Shown: positions 1-8,774 of the stretch, piece after piece
How the letters are laid out: each line of letters starts with the position of its first letter
How positions within the stretch are numbered: the first letter of the stretch is position 1
DNA from: Parahoeflea alexandrii
Lineage (GTDB): Bacteria > Pseudomonadota > Alphaproteobacteria > Rhizobiales > Rhizobiaceae
Assembly: GCF_027214025.1 (NCBI RefSeq)
Contig: NZ_JAPWHB010000001.1
Coordinates: 558,001-622,000, forward strand
Length of the DNA: 64,000 bases
Direction of reading: 5' to 3'
Position numbers and translations under genes: made by a program
The notes under the pieces: generated by a model
Told to the model about the DNA's origin: nothing
Databases searched by the model: none
What the model saw: the letters and a program-made list of their open reading frames with translations, nothing else

Positions 1-227
1 ACTGCCTGAGGGTGAAATGGTGCTATCCGGCAGGCTGGTCGGCCGATCTGTTCGTCCAGCACCAGGAAGGCATCCACTGGCACCAGTATCTCTGCGGCTG
101 GGACAGCAGGGAAGCGCTGATGGCTGCGGTGGCGGTTGCCTGCGACAAGAGCCTGCGCCCCTACATCATCGAATGCTCTGCCGTCCGCTTCTGGGACAAC
201 AATGGCCGGGAGATGGAAGCAAACTGA
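1..227 (+). CDS. Hypothetical protein, 5' end outside window
   Basis: This reading frame is open from the first bases of the window and stops with TGA at 225-227. A GTG at 12 could serve as a start, but the frame continues upstream, so the gene is probably truncated by the window edge. The visible part (about 71 residues from the GTG) has aromatic and Trp-rich stretches (WCYPAGW, HWHQYLCGW), no membrane segment and no motif I recognise. It runs toward the leftward GNAT/gatB pair and ends 14 bp from the GNAT stop, so the two are convergent. Function unknown; coding status is likely but not certain. Confidence 0.5.
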   Translation, partial: CLRVKWCYPAGWSADLFVQHQEGIHWHQYLCGWDSREALMAAVAVACDKSLRPYIIECSAVRFWDNNGREMEAN

Positions 228-240
228 GCCTCAGTCCGGA

Positions 241-738
241 TCAGCCGGCGAGCGGCTTGCTCATGATGATGGCAGGAATGCCGGATTCGCCCTTGCCGCA
301 ATTGCCGGTGCGCCCGGTCTCGCTCATGCCGTGCGCCTGATAGAAGGCGATCGCCGGTTCGTTGCCGGGATCCACCTCCAGGGTGAGGCTTCGCGCGCCT
401 GGGAAACAGGTTTCGATCTCGGCGAAGAGATCGCGTCCGATGCCGAGGCCCTGGCACTCGGGCCGGACATAGAGCTGGTGCAGGGAGACGACATGGGTGC
501 CCGGGGCGTGGCTGGCGAAGGCGACGCCGCCGATCCGTGTTCCATCGTCGGCTACAAGGAACTCGCCGTCTGGCCGGGCCAGCGATGTCTTGATCGCGGC
601 TTCCGAATGCCAGTCGGCGATGATCTCCTCGACCTTGGCCGCGCCATAGAATGGCGCGTAGGTGGCCCGCCAGGTTTCCGCCAGCACCTCCCGAATCGCC
701 GGGATGTCGCGGGCAGAGGCGGAGCGGACGAAGAACAT
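241..738 (-). CDS. GNAT family N-acetyltransferase
   Basis: A 165-residue protein with the GNAT fold pattern: an N-terminal beta-alpha region (RSASARDIPAI), a central strand followed by the acetyl-CoA pyrophosphate loop RPECQGLGIG around residues 92-101, and a C-terminal NEPAIAFYQAHGM segment typical of motif B. It should transfer an acetyl group from acetyl-CoA to an amine on a small molecule or protein; the substrate cannot be read from the sequence. Its ATG lies 7 bp after the gatB stop, so it is probably co-transcribed as the last gene of a gatB-GNAT unit. Confidence 0.85.
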   Translation of the reverse strand: MFFVRSASARDIPAIREVLAETWRATYAPFYGAAKVEEIIADWHSEAAIKTSLARPDGEFLVADDGTRIGGVAFASHAPGTHVVSLHQLYVRPECQGLGIGRDLFAEIETCFPGARSLTLEVDPGNEPAIAFYQAHGMSETGRTGNCGKGESGIPAIIMSKPLAG

Positions 739-745
739 CGGCTTC

Positions 746-2251
746 CTACTCGTCCACGATGCCGAGCTTGGCCTTGACCAGTTCCTGCACCGCAGCCGGA
801 TTGGCCTTGCCGCCGGTGGCCTTCATCACCTGGCCGACGAACCAGCCGGCAAGTGCGGGCTTGGCCTGGGCCTTGGCGACCTGGTCCGGGTTGGCGGCAA
901 TCACCTCGTCGACGGCCTTTTCGATGGCGCCGGTGTCGGTGACCTGCTTCATGCCCTTGGCCTCGACGATCTCGGCCGGATTTCCGCCCTCGTTCCAGAC
1001 GATCTCGAACAGGTCCTTGGCGATCTTGCCGGAGATGGTGCCGTCCTTGATCAGGTCGATGACACCGCCGAGCTGGGCGGGCGAAACCGGAGTCTCTTCA
1101 ATGCCTTTGCCGGATTTGTTCAAGGCGCCAAGGAGGTCGTTGATGACCCAGTTGGCGGCCATCTTGCCGTCTCGGCCCCTTGCCACCTCCTCGAAATAGT
1201 CGGCGATCGCCTTCTCCGAAACCAGGATCGAGGCGTCGTAGACACTCAGCCCCATGTCGGCGACGAAACGGGCCTTCTTGTCGTCCGGCAGTTCGGGCAG
1301 GCCCGCCTTAAGTGCTGCGACATAGGCGTCGTCGAACTCGAGCGGCAGCAGGTCGGGATCGGGGAAGTAGCGGTAATCATGCGCGTCTTCCTTGGAGCGC
1401 ATCGACCGGGTCTCGCCCTTCTGCGGATCGAACAGGCGGGTTTCCTGATCGATGGTTCCGCCATCCTCGATGATGGCAATCTGGCGGCGGGCTTCGGATT
1501 CGATGGCCTGGCCGACGAAGCGGATCGAGTTGACGTTCTTGATCTCGCAACGGGTGCCGAACTCACCGCCGGGCTTGCGCACGGAGACGTTGACGTCGGC
1601 GCGCATCGAACCCTCGTCCATGTTGCCGTCGCAGGTGCCGAGGTAGCGCAGGATCGAGCGGAGCTTGGTGACATAGGCCTTGGCCTCGTCGGCAGAGCGC
1701 ATGTCGGGCTTGGAGACGATCTCCATCAGCGCCACGCCGGAACGGTTCAAATCGACATAGGACATCGACGGATGCTGGTCGTGCATCGACTTGCCGGCGT
1801 CCTGCTCGAGATGCAGGCGCTCGATGCCGATCTCGATATCCTCGAACTGGCCCTGACGGTCGGGACCGACCGAGATGATGATCGTGCCCTCGCCGACGAT
1901 CGGGTCCTTGAACTGGGAGATCTGGTAGCCCTGCGGCAGGTCGGGGTAGAAATAGTTCTTGCGGTCAAACACCGAGCGGTTGTTGATCTGCGCCTTCAGG
2001 CCGAGGCCTGTGCGCACGGCCTGGGCCACGCATTCCTCGTTGATCACCGGCAGCATGCCGGGCATGGCGGCATCGACCAGGCTGACATTGGTATTGGCGG
2101 CCTTGCCGAACTCCGTGGACGAACCGGAGAACAGCTTCGAATTGCTGGTCACCTGGGCGTGGACTTCCAGACCGATGATGATTTCCCAATCGCCGGTGGC
2201 GCCGGGAATGAGGCGTTTGGGGTCGGGCGTACGTGTATCGACGAGGGTCAT
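746..2251 (-). CDS. gatB: Asp-tRNA(Asn)/Glu-tRNA(Gln) amidotransferase subunit B
   Basis: GatB is the tRNA-binding and kinase subunit of the GatCAB complex, which phosphorylates and then amidates Glu-tRNA(Gln) or Asp-tRNA(Asn) in the cytoplasm. The 501-residue protein begins the catalytic cradle with [12 protein letters not shown], and carries the family landmarks [16 protein letters not shown], a [15 protein letters not shown] segment and the C-terminal helical/YqeY-like tail that contacts tRNA. The start at MTLVDTRTP (2251) is preferred to an ATG 16 codons upstream because conservation begins there. gatC and gatA lie about 2-4 kb away on the same strand, separated by other genes, so the three subunits are not one operon. 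Confidence 0.96.
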   Translation of the reverse strand: MTLVDTRTPDPKRLIPGATGDWEIIIGLEVHAQVTSNSKLFSGSSTEFGKAANTNVSLVDAAMPGMLPVINEECVAQAVRTGLGLKAQINNRSVFDRKNYFYPDLPQGYQISQFKDPIVGEGTIIISVGPDRQGQFEDIEIGIERLHLEQDAGKSMHDQHPSMSYVDLNRSGVALMEIVSKPDMRSADEAKAYVTKLRSILRYLGTCDGNMDEGSMRADVNVSVRKPGGEFGTRCEIKNVNSIRFVGQAIESEARRQIAIIEDGGTIDQETRLFDPQKGETRSMRSKEDAHDYRYFPDPDLLPLEFDDAYVAALKAGLPELPDDKKARFVADMGLSVYDASILVSEKAIADYFEEVARGRDGKMAANWVINDLLGALNKSGKGIEETPVSPAQLGGVIDLIKDGTISGKIAKDLFEIVWNEGGNPAEIVEAKGMKQVTDTGAIEKAVDEVIAANPDQVAKAQAKPALAGWFVGQVMKATGGKANPAAVQELVKAKLGIVDE

Positions 2252-2367
2252 GTCAGGCTCATTGTCTTTCCGGGATCTGCTCCCTGTCGGGTAGAACAAA
2301 GCCGGCCCGACTGCAAGGCTTTCCGGGCGCCGGGCGGTTCAACTGTCCGAAACAACCTGCAAAATGT

Positions 2368-2381
2368 TTGACCGAGATCAA
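2368..2381. promoter_or_regulatory. FixK/FNR-type binding box
   Basis: TTGAC-CGAG-ATCAA matches the 5-4-5 FNR/FixK/FnrL consensus TTGAT-N4-ATCAA at nine of ten positions, and the rhizobial variant fully. It lies 56 bp upstream of the DUF6455 start codon, a common spacing for activation by these oxygen-responsive regulators. It is also 117 bp upstream of the divergent gatB start. Confidence 0.65.
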
Positions 2382-2436
2382 TGTCGGGGACCCGGCTTCG
2401 TGAGATTCCTGCTTCAACATCGAAGAGGAGAAGATC

Positions 2437-2721
2437 ATGAGCGTACTTGATATTTTCAGCCGTTTGACAAAACAGGCAGACCTGATGGACGCCATGATGA
2501 AGAAGCTTGGCGTCGCCGACGAGATCTGGAAGTTGCCGGATCATGCCGGTGTGCTGCGCCGTGCCGCCAACCGCTGCCTGACCTGCGACCGGCCCGATGC
2601 CTGTCAGCACTGGCTGTCGCATGAAGTCGATGCAGATGAAGCGCCCTCCTTCTGCCGCAACCATGACCTTTTCGAGCGGGTGCTCTCCAACGCCGAAGCG
2701 AATTCGCAACCCGCGGCCTGA
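2437..2721 (+). CDS. DUF6455-like small Cys-rich protein
   Basis: A 94-residue protein with an AGGAG ribosome site 7 bp before the ATG. It has a helical N-terminus (MDAMMKKLGV) and a cysteine-containing core: the NRCLTCDRPDACQHWL stretch around residues 46-61 plus a later FCRNH. Spaced Cys and His residues suggest metal binding or redox sensing, but this is inference. The pattern resembles the DUF6455 family of alphaproteobacteria; function unknown. An FNR/FixK-type box upstream suggests induction at low oxygen. A clear intrinsic terminator follows, so the gene looks monocistronic. Confidence 0.8.
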   Translation: MSVLDIFSRLTKQADLMDAMMKKLGVADEIWKLPDHAGVLRRAANRCLTCDRPDACQHWLSHEVDADEAPSFCRNHDLFERVLSNAEANSQPAA

Positions 2722-2766
2722 TTTTACAGCTCCCTCTAGGCGAAGTGATCTTTGCCCGACTTGGAA

Positions 2767-2802
2767 ACCCGGATCGGAAATCCCGTATCCGGGTCCTTTT
2801 TT
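2767..2802 (+). terminator. Intrinsic terminator after DUF6455 gene
   Basis: An 8-bp perfect stem (ACCCGGAT / ATCCGGGT, 2767-2774 and 2787-2794) with a 12-nt loop is followed by CCTTTTTTG. Confidence 0.85.
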
Positions 2803-2854
2803 GTCTTGAAGCAGAAATCGCCCTACTCCGCGCGGGGAGCGGGAGCGATGTGCC

Positions 2855-3388
2855 TCACTGGTCGTAAAGACCGTATTCCCCGGTTCCCGGATCGACAGGA
2901 TCGCTGCCGGGCTCGAATTCCTTGATCATCTCCACCTTGTCGATATCCTCGTCAAGCGGTTCGGAATAGGTCACGAAATAGGTTTTGACGCGGTAGCCCA
3001 GGCGCTTGTAGAGCCGGATCGCGCCGATGTTGCGGGCATGGGTGTCGAGCCGGGCGGCGGAATAGCCACGCTGCCTGATGCCGGATTCGATCTTGTCCAG
3101 AAGCGCAGTGCCGATGCCCCTGCCCTGGTATTCCGGCAGCACCCAGAGATCGGTGATGAAGTCATCCGCCTTTTCGCAAGAGCCCCAGCCAGCCAGTTCG
3201 CCATCCCATTCGGCGACCAGAATGTCGGGCCAGCATCGGGTGCAGAAATCGTAGTAGGCTTGCCGCGCGTTGTCACGCAGCCGGTCGGCATCCTCCCCCC
3301 AGACGCGGATCGCCTTCTCCCAGGCAGCCAGGCCGATCTTGGCGAGATCCTGGGCTTCCGCGGAATTGGCAGGCCGGATAGACAGCAT
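2855..3388 (-). CDS. GNAT family N-acetyltransferase
   Basis: A 177-residue GNAT protein with the acetyl-CoA loop EYQGRGIGTALL around residues 88-99 and a following THARNIGAIRLYKRLGY motif B segment. The C-terminal 25 residues are acidic and probably disordered. It is divergent from the YjhX-like gene across a 358-bp gap. In E. coli the antitoxin partner of YjhX is the GNAT protein YjhQ, so this neighbour could be a partner. That is context only: the two are not in an operon here, and many unrelated GNAT proteins occur in this window. Confidence 0.85.
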   Translation of the reverse strand: MLSIRPANSAEAQDLAKIGLAAWEKAIRVWGEDADRLRDNARQAYYDFCTRCWPDILVAEWDGELAGWGSCEKADDFITDLWVLPEYQGRGIGTALLDKIESGIRQRGYSAARLDTHARNIGAIRLYKRLGYRVKTYFVTYSEPLDEDIDKVEMIKEFEPGSDPVDPGTGEYGLYDQ

Positions 3389-3711
3389 TCAGACCGCTCC
3401 GTGTACAGATGACCCCGAATGGGCGAGCCACTTGAGCTGACTTTCGCCGGAAATGGCTGGTTGGGCAAGTGCTTCGCCGGTTTTGAAGGGCAATATGGCA
3501 ACAGTGGCGGACTTTCGCGGCAACCATCGGGACGGGAAATCTTGATCCGGCGACACCGGCCACCTATTATCGGACGGTCCACTACCGGAGCCTTTATGTT
3601 CTTCTTGTCCGAGTCCCGATAAAGGGCCACGCCCCGCGTTCAACACGCCGCGCATGGCCCGACAAAAACATGACAACCGCCGATATCCCTGATGTTGGCA
3701 GATGTTTTTGT

Positions 3712-3727
3712 GCGCTCGAACGAGCGC
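3712..3727. promoter_or_regulatory. Inverted repeat upstream of yjhX-like gene
   Basis: GCGCTCG-AA-CGAGCGC is a perfect 7-bp inverted repeat ending 19 bp before the YjhX-like ATG. It could be an operator or an mRNA hairpin occluding the start region. The rest of the 3389-3746 gap contains no gene I can support. Confidence 0.4.
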
Positions 3728-3746
3728 TTTCCCGGACACGACACCT

Positions 3747-4004
3747 ATGGATATTTCCCGCGCCGAACAGCGCATTCTGCACCTGCTCGCCCAGGGCGGC
3801 AGGATCGAACTGATCCGTGACGACAACCGAAAGGTCGCGGAAATCAAGCTCATCACCCGTGAAGGCTGGCTGTTTGCCGGCCTTGATCTCGAAACCTTCC
3901 GGAAGCTGAAACGCAAACGGGCGATCAGCTCGCGCAAGGGACAGCCCTACGGCGTCACAAGGCGCGGGCTGGAACTGGTCAGGTCGCAACTCGACAACCG
4001 GTAA
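3747..4004 (+). CDS. YjhX/TopAI-family small protein (UPF0386)
   Basis: An 85-residue protein starting MDISRAEQRILHLLAQGGRI and ending with a RRGLELVRSQL helix. This matches the YjhX family (UPF0386), a winged-helix-like fold. E. coli YjhX (TopAI) is reported as a toxin that binds and inhibits DNA topoisomerase I and is paired with the GNAT antitoxin YjhQ. The start at 3747 is chosen because homology begins at MDISRAEQ; an upstream in-frame ATG at 3702 would add 15 residues and read through the inverted repeat. No partner gene follows it. A GNAT gene lies divergently upstream. Activity here is not shown by sequence. Confidence 0.85.
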   Translation: MDISRAEQRILHLLAQGGRIELIRDDNRKVAEIKLITREGWLFAGLDLETFRKLKRKRAISSRKGQPYGVTRRGLELVRSQLDNR

Positions 4005-4012
4005 ACGCGAAA

Positions 4013-4030
4013 CGGCGCCTTCGGGCGCCG
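4013..4030 (+). terminator. GC-rich hairpin after yjhX-like gene
   Basis: CGGCGCC-TTCG-GGCGCCG is a 7-bp stem with a stable UUCG tetraloop 8 bp after the stop. The downstream T-run is poor, so it may be a weak terminator, or bidirectional with gatA, which ends at 4080 on the other strand. Confidence 0.55.
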
Positions 4031-4079
4031 CTTCAACATCAAGCCAATCTGCTAAAAGCGCCTCGGCTGCCGGCCTCCG

Positions 4080-5561
4080 TCACCACCAACGCTTGGGCTC
4101 GAACCGGCCCGCGGCCTGCTCGATCACGTGGGCGGTCTTGAACAGTGTCTCTTCCTCGAACGGACGGCCGATCAGCTGCAGGCCGAGCGGCAGACCCTTG
4201 GGGTCAAGGCCCGCAGGGACGGCAATACCTGGAAGGCCGGCCATGTTGACGGTCACGGTGAAGATGTCGTTGAGGTACATCTTCACCGGATCGCTCGCCA
4301 GATCCTCGTCGCCAACGGCAAAGGCCGAGGACGGGGTGGCGGGCGTCAGGATGGCGTCAACGCCGGCCTCGAAGGCCAGTTCGAAATCGCGTTTGATCAG
4401 GGTGCGGACCTTCTGGGCGCGCAGGTAGTAAGCGTCGTAGTAACCGGCGGACAGCACGTATGTGCCGATCATGATGCGGCGCTTGACCTCCTGGCCGAAG
4501 CCTTCGGCGCGGGTTTTTTCGTACATGTCGGCAATGTCCTTGCCGGGCACACGAAGACCGTAACGGACGCCATCGTAACGGGCCAGGTTGGACGAGGCCT
4601 CGGCAGGTGCAACGATGTAATAGGCCGGCAGCGCGTACTTTGTGTGCGGCAGCTCGATATCGACGATCTCGGCGCCGGCGTCCCTGAGCCAGGCAATCCC
4701 CTGCTGCCACAGCGCCTCGATTTCCGCGGGCATGCCCTCGACGCGGTATTCGCGCGGGATGCCGATCTTCAGGCCCTTGACCGAACCGCCGAGTGCAGCC
4801 TCGTAGTCGGGCACCGGCAGATCGACGGAGGTGGTGTCCTTGTCGTCGACAGAAGCCATCGAGCCGAGCAGGATCGCCGCGTCGCGTACGTCGCGGGCGA
4901 TCGGGCCGGCCTGGTCGAGCGAGGAGGCAAAGGCTGCGATGCCCCAGCGCGAGCAGCGGCCATAGGTCGGCTTGATGCCGACGGTTCCGGTGAACGCCGC
5001 CGGCTGGCGGATCGAGCCGCCGGTGTCGGTGGCCGTCGCGCCGGCGCACATCAGCGCCGCGACGGCGGCAGCCGAACCGCCCGAGGAGCCGCCGGGTACC
5101 AGGTTGGCGTTGGAGCCTTCGGCGCGCCAGGGGTTGATCACCGGACCGTAGTAGGAGGTCTCGTTGGACGAGCCCATGGCGAACTCGTCCATGTTGAGCT
5201 TGCCGAGCATGACTGCGCCATCGGCCCAGAGATTGGCGGTGACGGTGGATTCGTAGCGCGGCTCGAAGCCGTCGAGCACATGGGAGCAGGCCTGGGTGTG
5301 AACGCCCTCGGTGGCGTAGAGATCCTTGACGCCGAGCGGGATGCCTTCCAGCGCTCCGGCCGTGCCGCCGGCGCGGCGGGCGTCGGAGGCTTTCGCCATC
5401 TCGCGGGCCTTGTCGGCGGTCACCTTCACATAGGCGTTGATCGCCGGGTTGGCGGCTTCGATGGCAGCCAGGTAGGCGTCGGTCAGCTCGACACTGGAGA
5501 AGGCGCCCTTCTTCATTTCGTCACGGGCTTCGGCGATGGTCAGACGGATCAGGTCGGTCAT
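4080..5561 (-). CDS. gatA: Asp-tRNA(Asn)/Glu-tRNA(Gln) amidotransferase subunit A
   Basis: GatA is the glutaminase/amidase subunit that releases ammonia from Gln for GatB. The 493-residue protein shows the amidase signature with a complete Ser-cisSer-Lys triad: Lys79 (PLGVKD), Ser159 ([12 protein letters not shown]) and Ser183 ([12 protein letters not shown]). Length is normal for the family. Its ATG overlaps the stop of the upstream GNAT gene by 4 bp (ATGA), implying translational coupling in a gatC-GNAT-gatA operon transcribed leftward. Confidence 0.97.
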   Translation of the reverse strand: MTDLIRLTIAEARDEMKKGAFSSVELTDAYLAAIEAANPAINAYVKVTADKAREMAKASDARRAGGTAGALEGIPLGVKDLYATEGVHTQACSHVLDGFEPRYESTVTANLWADGAVMLGKLNMDEFAMGSSNETSYYGPVINPWRAEGSNANLVPGGSSGGSAAAVAALMCAGATATDTGGSIRQPAAFTGTVGIKPTYGRCSRWGIAAFASSLDQAGPIARDVRDAAILLGSMASVDDKDTTSVDLPVPDYEAALGGSVKGLKIGIPREYRVEGMPAEIEALWQQGIAWLRDAGAEIVDIELPHTKYALPAYYIVAPAEASSNLARYDGVRYGLRVPGKDIADMYEKTRAEGFGQEVKRRIMIGTYVLSAGYYDAYYLRAQKVRTLIKRDFELAFEAGVDAILTPATPSSAFAVGDEDLASDPVKMYLNDIFTVTVNMAGLPGIAVPAGLDPKGLPLGLQLIGRPFEEETLFKTAHVIEQAAGRFEPKRWW

Positions 5562-6040
5562 GCGGACAACTTCTTTTCAAAGAACCGGGAATAGCCGGAA
5601 TCAGGGTAATCGAGGACGGCGCCACATTCGGTGAAGCCATGATTTTCATAAAGCCGGACGGCGGCGGCAAGCCCCTCGCCCACGCCGGTTTCAAGAACCA
5701 GCCTTTCAATGCCGAGGTCGCGGGCGCGCGCGCAAATCGCATCGAGAAGCGCCGAGCCTATGCGCTGGCCGCGCACCTCAGGCGCGGTGAACATGCGCTT
5801 GACCTCGCCGGTGCGGGCGCCGGCGTCGAGGCCGACATCCTTGAGCGCGCCGAGACCGACGGCCAGGCCTGTCTCGTCCCGCGCGACGAACACGGTGGTA
5901 TCGTCGCGCGCCATTTCCTCGATGTTCAGACCGAAATGAAATTCGGCCGGCGCCAGCGGCACCAGATAGGCGTCCAGCGCTTCGACAAGCGCCGTGACGT
6001 CATCCTGAATCGGGGATTCAATGGCGACCGAAACAGCCAT
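5558..6040 (-). CDS. GNAT family N-acetyltransferase between gatC and gatA
   Basis: A 160-residue GNAT protein starting [10 protein letters not shown]. It has the CoA-binding loop [12 protein letters not shown] around residues 89-100 and [12 protein letters not shown] near the C-terminus. The start at 6040 lies 4 bp after the gatC stop, and the gene overlaps gatA by 4 bp, so it is embedded in the amidotransferase operon. An upstream ATG at 6139 would lie inside gatC and encode low-complexity sequence, so it is rejected. The substrate is unknown. The tight coupling suggests co-expression with translation genes but does not prove a shared role. Confidence 0.88.
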   Translation of the reverse strand: MAVSVAIESPIQDDVTALVEALDAYLVPLAPAEFHFGLNIEEMARDDTTVFVARDETGLAVGLGALKDVGLDAGARTGEVKRMFTAPEVRGQRIGSALLDAICARARDLGIERLVLETGVGEGLAAAVRLYENHGFTECGAVLDYPDSGYSRFFEKKLSA

Positions 6041-6044
6041 AGTG

Positions 6045-6332
6045 CTACTCGACCACCTTCGGGACGACAAAGAAATTGTCGGTCGATTCAGGCGCGTTGG
6101 CGACAATGTCCTCGGCCTTGGAGCCGTCGGTGACAACATCTGCGCGCTTTTTCATCGCCATCGGGGTGACCGAGGTCATCGGCTCGACGCCGTCGACATT
6201 GACTTCGGACAGGTGTTCAACGAAGCCCAGAATGGTGTTGAGTTCACCTTCCATGCGGGCGGCTTCCTCGTCGGTGACCGCAATGCGGGCCAGGTGCGCA
6301 ACGCGTTTGACGGTGGCAAGATCTACGGACAT
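6045..6332 (-). CDS. gatC: Asp-tRNA(Asn)/Glu-tRNA(Gln) amidotransferase subunit C
   Basis: A 95-residue protein with the GatC pattern: [20 protein letters not shown] at the start, then [23 protein letters not shown] and the C-terminal [10 protein letters not shown] tail. GatC wraps the GatA-GatB interface and stabilises the complex. The ATG follows a GAGGAC ribosome site. First gene of the gatC-GNAT-gatA unit. Confidence 0.95.
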   Translation of the reverse strand: MSVDLATVKRVAHLARIAVTDEEAARMEGELNTILGFVEHLSEVNVDGVEPMTSVTPMAMKKRADVVTDGSKAEDIVANAPESTDNFFVVPKVVE

Positions 6333-6368
6333 CGGGTCCTCATCGGGTGATATGAACGGGTGGCCCCG

Positions 6369-6396
6369 CTATAGCCGCGCGCGGGCAGCCGCGCAA
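6369..6396 (-). promoter_or_regulatory. Candidate promoter for gatC operon
   Basis: On the minus strand TTGCGC, 16 bp, CTATAG resembles a -35/-10 pair. It ends 37 bp upstream of the gatC ATG. Confidence 0.4.
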
Positions 6397-6451
6397 CTGC
6401 GGGGCCAGGATTTGTCGTCGCGCCAGGCTGTCCTTCATCCAAAAGCCAACA

Positions 6452-7042
6452 TTACTTGATCGCGATGACATGAAGCCATTCGGTGGGCTTGCCGTCATAG
6501 CCACCACCCATTTCGGTTGTGATTTTCACGTCCGTCCATCCCGAAGCCGTGTACCAGTCCTGCAACAAGCGCTCCGACGGGTAATTGTAGTACCGGTCAA
6601 ATTGGTCGCAGCCTTCTGTTTCTCCGGCCTTGAAGCTGGCGTAGAAGGGCCCGCCGTTCCTCAATGCGGCATGAATTCTCGAAAGAATTCCCGGCAGGTT
6701 TTCCCTTGGGACATGCAACAGGCAGGCATTCGCCCATATCCCGTCACAGCTGTGTTTCTCGTCCAGATCGGCGAACAAGAGAGTGGCAACAGGAATGCCG
6801 AGACGCTGTTCGGCCGCTCGCGCCATTTCGGGCGTCCCGTCGGTCGGACGCACATCAAATCCCCTTCCAATCATGAATTCGCTGTCCCGCCCGTCACCGC
6901 ATCCCAACTCGAGAATGACGGTGCCGGCTGGCAGCAAAGACAGAAAAGCCTCGATATGCTTCGAATTCGGATGTTCACCCCGTGAGGCATAGGCGGAAGC
7001 TTCCCGCGAATAGAAGTCGATCGTCCGATCATCCCGGGTCAT
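6452..7042 (-). CDS. Class I SAM-dependent methyltransferase
   Basis: A 196-residue cytosolic protein with the SAM-binding motif I VILELGCGDGRDSEFM around residues 41-56, an acidic motif II region (DVRPTDGTPEMA) and a later post-motif strand IWANACLLHVPRENL. The layout is that of small TehB/UbiE-like methyltransferases; the acceptor substrate is unknown. It is a stand-alone leftward gene with gaps of about 90-120 bp on each side. Confidence 0.85.
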   Translation of the reverse strand: MTRDDRTIDFYSREASAYASRGEHPNSKHIEAFLSLLPAGTVILELGCGDGRDSEFMIGRGFDVRPTDGTPEMARAAEQRLGIPVATLLFADLDEKHSCDGIWANACLLHVPRENLPGILSRIHAALRNGGPFYASFKAGETEGCDQFDRYYNYPSERLLQDWYTASGWTDVKITTEMGGGYDGKPTEWLHVIAIK

Positions 7043-7129
7043 TTTCTTCCCATGTTCCGCTTCGCGACCATTCCATTCTTGAGAAAGGCGGTCGTGGCGC
7101 GTTTGGCCAAATGTACCCCGGTCAGCGCG

Positions 7130-7837
7130 TCAGACAGTCACGCTCTCGCCGGATCTGGGCACGGCGACGTTCTTGGCGTCGTCTTCCATCGCCTCGACGA
7201 AGGCATCGGCCGTCTGGTCGAGGATCGGGAACGTGCCGTAGTGGCAGGGCAGCACCTTGGCGAAGGAGAAGAACCTGCGGCAGGCGAGCGCCGCCACCGC
7301 GCCACCCATGGTGAAGCGGTCGCCGATCGGCACGATGCCGATTTCCGGGCGATGCAATTCGTTGATCAACGCCATATCGGAGAAGATGTCGGTGTCGCCC
7401 ATGTGCAGCAGACCCGGCTCGTCCTCGAAATGCAACATCAGGCCATTGGCGCTGCCGAGCGAGTGCGACACCCCGTCGGAGGTGATGTGGGCGGAGGAAT
7501 GCAGCGCATTGACGAAGGTCGCGGAAAAACCGTCGAGTGAAATCGTGCCGCCGGTGTTGCCCATTTCCAGGCGGTCGAGGCCGTGGTGATGGCTGAGCCA
7601 CACGCCCAGATCGTAATTGGCGAGCACCACCGCGCCGGTTTCCTTGGCGATCGTCGCGGTGTCGCCGACATGATCGCCATGGCCGTGCGTGAGCAGGATA
7701 TGGGTGATGCCCTTGACCGCATCCTTGCGGTCATTGCCTTCAAAGGAGGGGTTTCCGGTGAAGAACGGATCGATGAGGATCGTCGACTTGGCGGTTTCCA
7801 GCCGGAATGCAGAATGACCTAGCCAGGTGATTTTCAT
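7130..7837 (-). CDS. Metal-dependent hydrolase, UPF0173 family
   Basis: A 235-residue metallo-beta-lactamase fold protein. It opens with [14 protein letters not shown] and carries the metal-binding HGHGDHVGD motif around residues 51-59, then [11 protein letters not shown] and a late [11 protein letters not shown] containing further metal ligands. This arrangement matches UPF0173 (YtkL-like) proteins, which are cytosolic hydrolases of unassigned substrate. It is transcribed away from ruvX, with 106 bp between the start codons. Confidence 0.9.
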   Translation of the reverse strand: MKITWLGHSAFRLETAKSTILIDPFFTGNPSFEGNDRKDAVKGITHILLTHGHGDHVGDTATIAKETGAVVLANYDLGVWLSHHHGLDRLEMGNTGGTISLDGFSATFVNALHSSAHITSDGVSHSLGSANGLMLHFEDEPGLLHMGDTDIFSDMALINELHRPEIGIVPIGDRFTMGGAVAALACRRFFSFAKVLPCHYGTFPILDQTADAFVEAMEDDAKNVAVPRSGESVTV

Positions 7838-7943
7838 GAGTTTCTCTCCCTCGCAATTTGCGGCCCTCGCATTTCAAGGGCTTGTTCGCTAAACCCATCA
7901 TCTAGCGCGGCAGACGCTGTGGCGCAAAGGCAGAGAGTAAAAA

Positions 7944-8438
7944 ATGGCGGCTATCAGCATCGAAGAGCTTTCCGGGCAAATTCAACCCGGGCAAACCATT
8001 GCCGGAATAGACCTGGGTACGGAAACCATCGGACTGGCGGTCTCGGACCTGTCGCTGAGGCTCGCCTCGCCGCGCCCGATGATCAAGCGCAAGAAGTTCA
8101 CGCTCGATGCCATTGCCCTGATCGAGGCCCTGGACCGCGACAAGGCGGGTGCGGCGGTGATCGGCCTGCCGGTCAACATGGATGGCAGCGAAGGCCCGCG
8201 CGCCCAGGCGACCCGGGCCTTCGTGCGCAACATGGCGCAGAAGACGGAATTGCCGTTCGTGTTCTGGGACGAGCGGCTGTCGACAGTGGCCGCAGAACGG
8301 GCGCTGATCGAGATGGATGTCTCGCGCAAGAAGCGCAAGGAGCGCATCGATTCGGCCGCCGCCAGTTTCATCCTGCAGGGCGCGCTCGACCGGTTGACCG
8401 GATTGCGCACGCAAAAGGCTGCCTCAGGAAATACGTGA
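7944..8438 (+). CDS. ruvX: RuvX/YqgF family Holliday junction resolvase-like nuclease
   Basis: A 164-residue RNase H-fold protein. Its conserved acidic sites are in [15 protein letters not shown] (Asp23), [29 protein letters not shown] and [15 protein letters not shown], the expected YqgF landmarks. The family is linked to processing of 16S rRNA 5' ends and proposed as a Holliday junction resolvase. The last 15 bp overlap the 3' end of the convergent membrane-protein gene. Confidence 0.93.
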   Translation: MAAISIEELSGQIQPGQTIAGIDLGTETIGLAVSDLSLRLASPRPMIKRKKFTLDAIALIEALDRDKAGAAVIGLPVNMDGSEGPRAQATRAFVRNMAQKTELPFVFWDERLSTVAAERALIEMDVSRKKRKERIDSAAASFILQGALDRLTGLRTQKAASGNT

Positions 8439-8774
8439 GTACTCGGCCTCGGCGGAGTTGGGGACCTGCATCGGGTCTTCGCGGCTTTCGCTCCAGCCAA
8501 GCATCTTGCGGATGGCGGCCCAGATCTGCTTGCGGCGGCGCTTGATCACGATGAAGCCGATGACCAGAAGCGTGTCGAGAATGATCGCCTTCAGCACCAG
8601 CGGCGGAATGGTTTCGGGCGGAATACCAAGCAGGTTGCCATAGATGGTGAAAACCAGGTCGTGCAGGTCGCGGCTCAGAATCCGGTAGCCGAAATTGATG
8701 TCGTAGTAGGACAGGCCGTACCAGCTGCCGAGCAGGACGATCGGCGTCACCCAGAGAACGAGAAAGACCTTCAT
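8424..8774 (-). CDS. Small membrane protein, DUF6105-like
   Basis: A 116-residue protein with an N-terminal hydrophobic helix ([19 protein letters not shown]), a central [19 protein letters not shown] loop, a second membrane helix ([15 protein letters not shown]) followed by a basic RRRRKQ stop-transfer run, and a soluble C-tail. The pattern resembles small alphaproteobacterial membrane proteins I associate with DUF6105; the family name is tentative. Its ATG overlaps the TGA of the upstream gene by 4 bp, so the two are coupled. Confidence 0.7.
   Translation of the reverse strand: MKVFLVLWVTPIVLLGSWYGLSYYDINFGYRILSRDLHDLVFTIYGNLLGIPPETIPPLVLKAIILDTLLVIGFIVIKRRRKQIWAAIRKMLGWSESREDPMQVPNSAEAEYSRIS

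Noticed and set aside
662..2371. Long open frame on the plus strand opposite gatB
   Set aside because: Antisense shadow of a GC-rich gene. It has no ribosome site and no motif, and gatB is clearly conserved on the other strand. The same applies to the long frames opposite gatA, topA, rnr, dnaE and lon.
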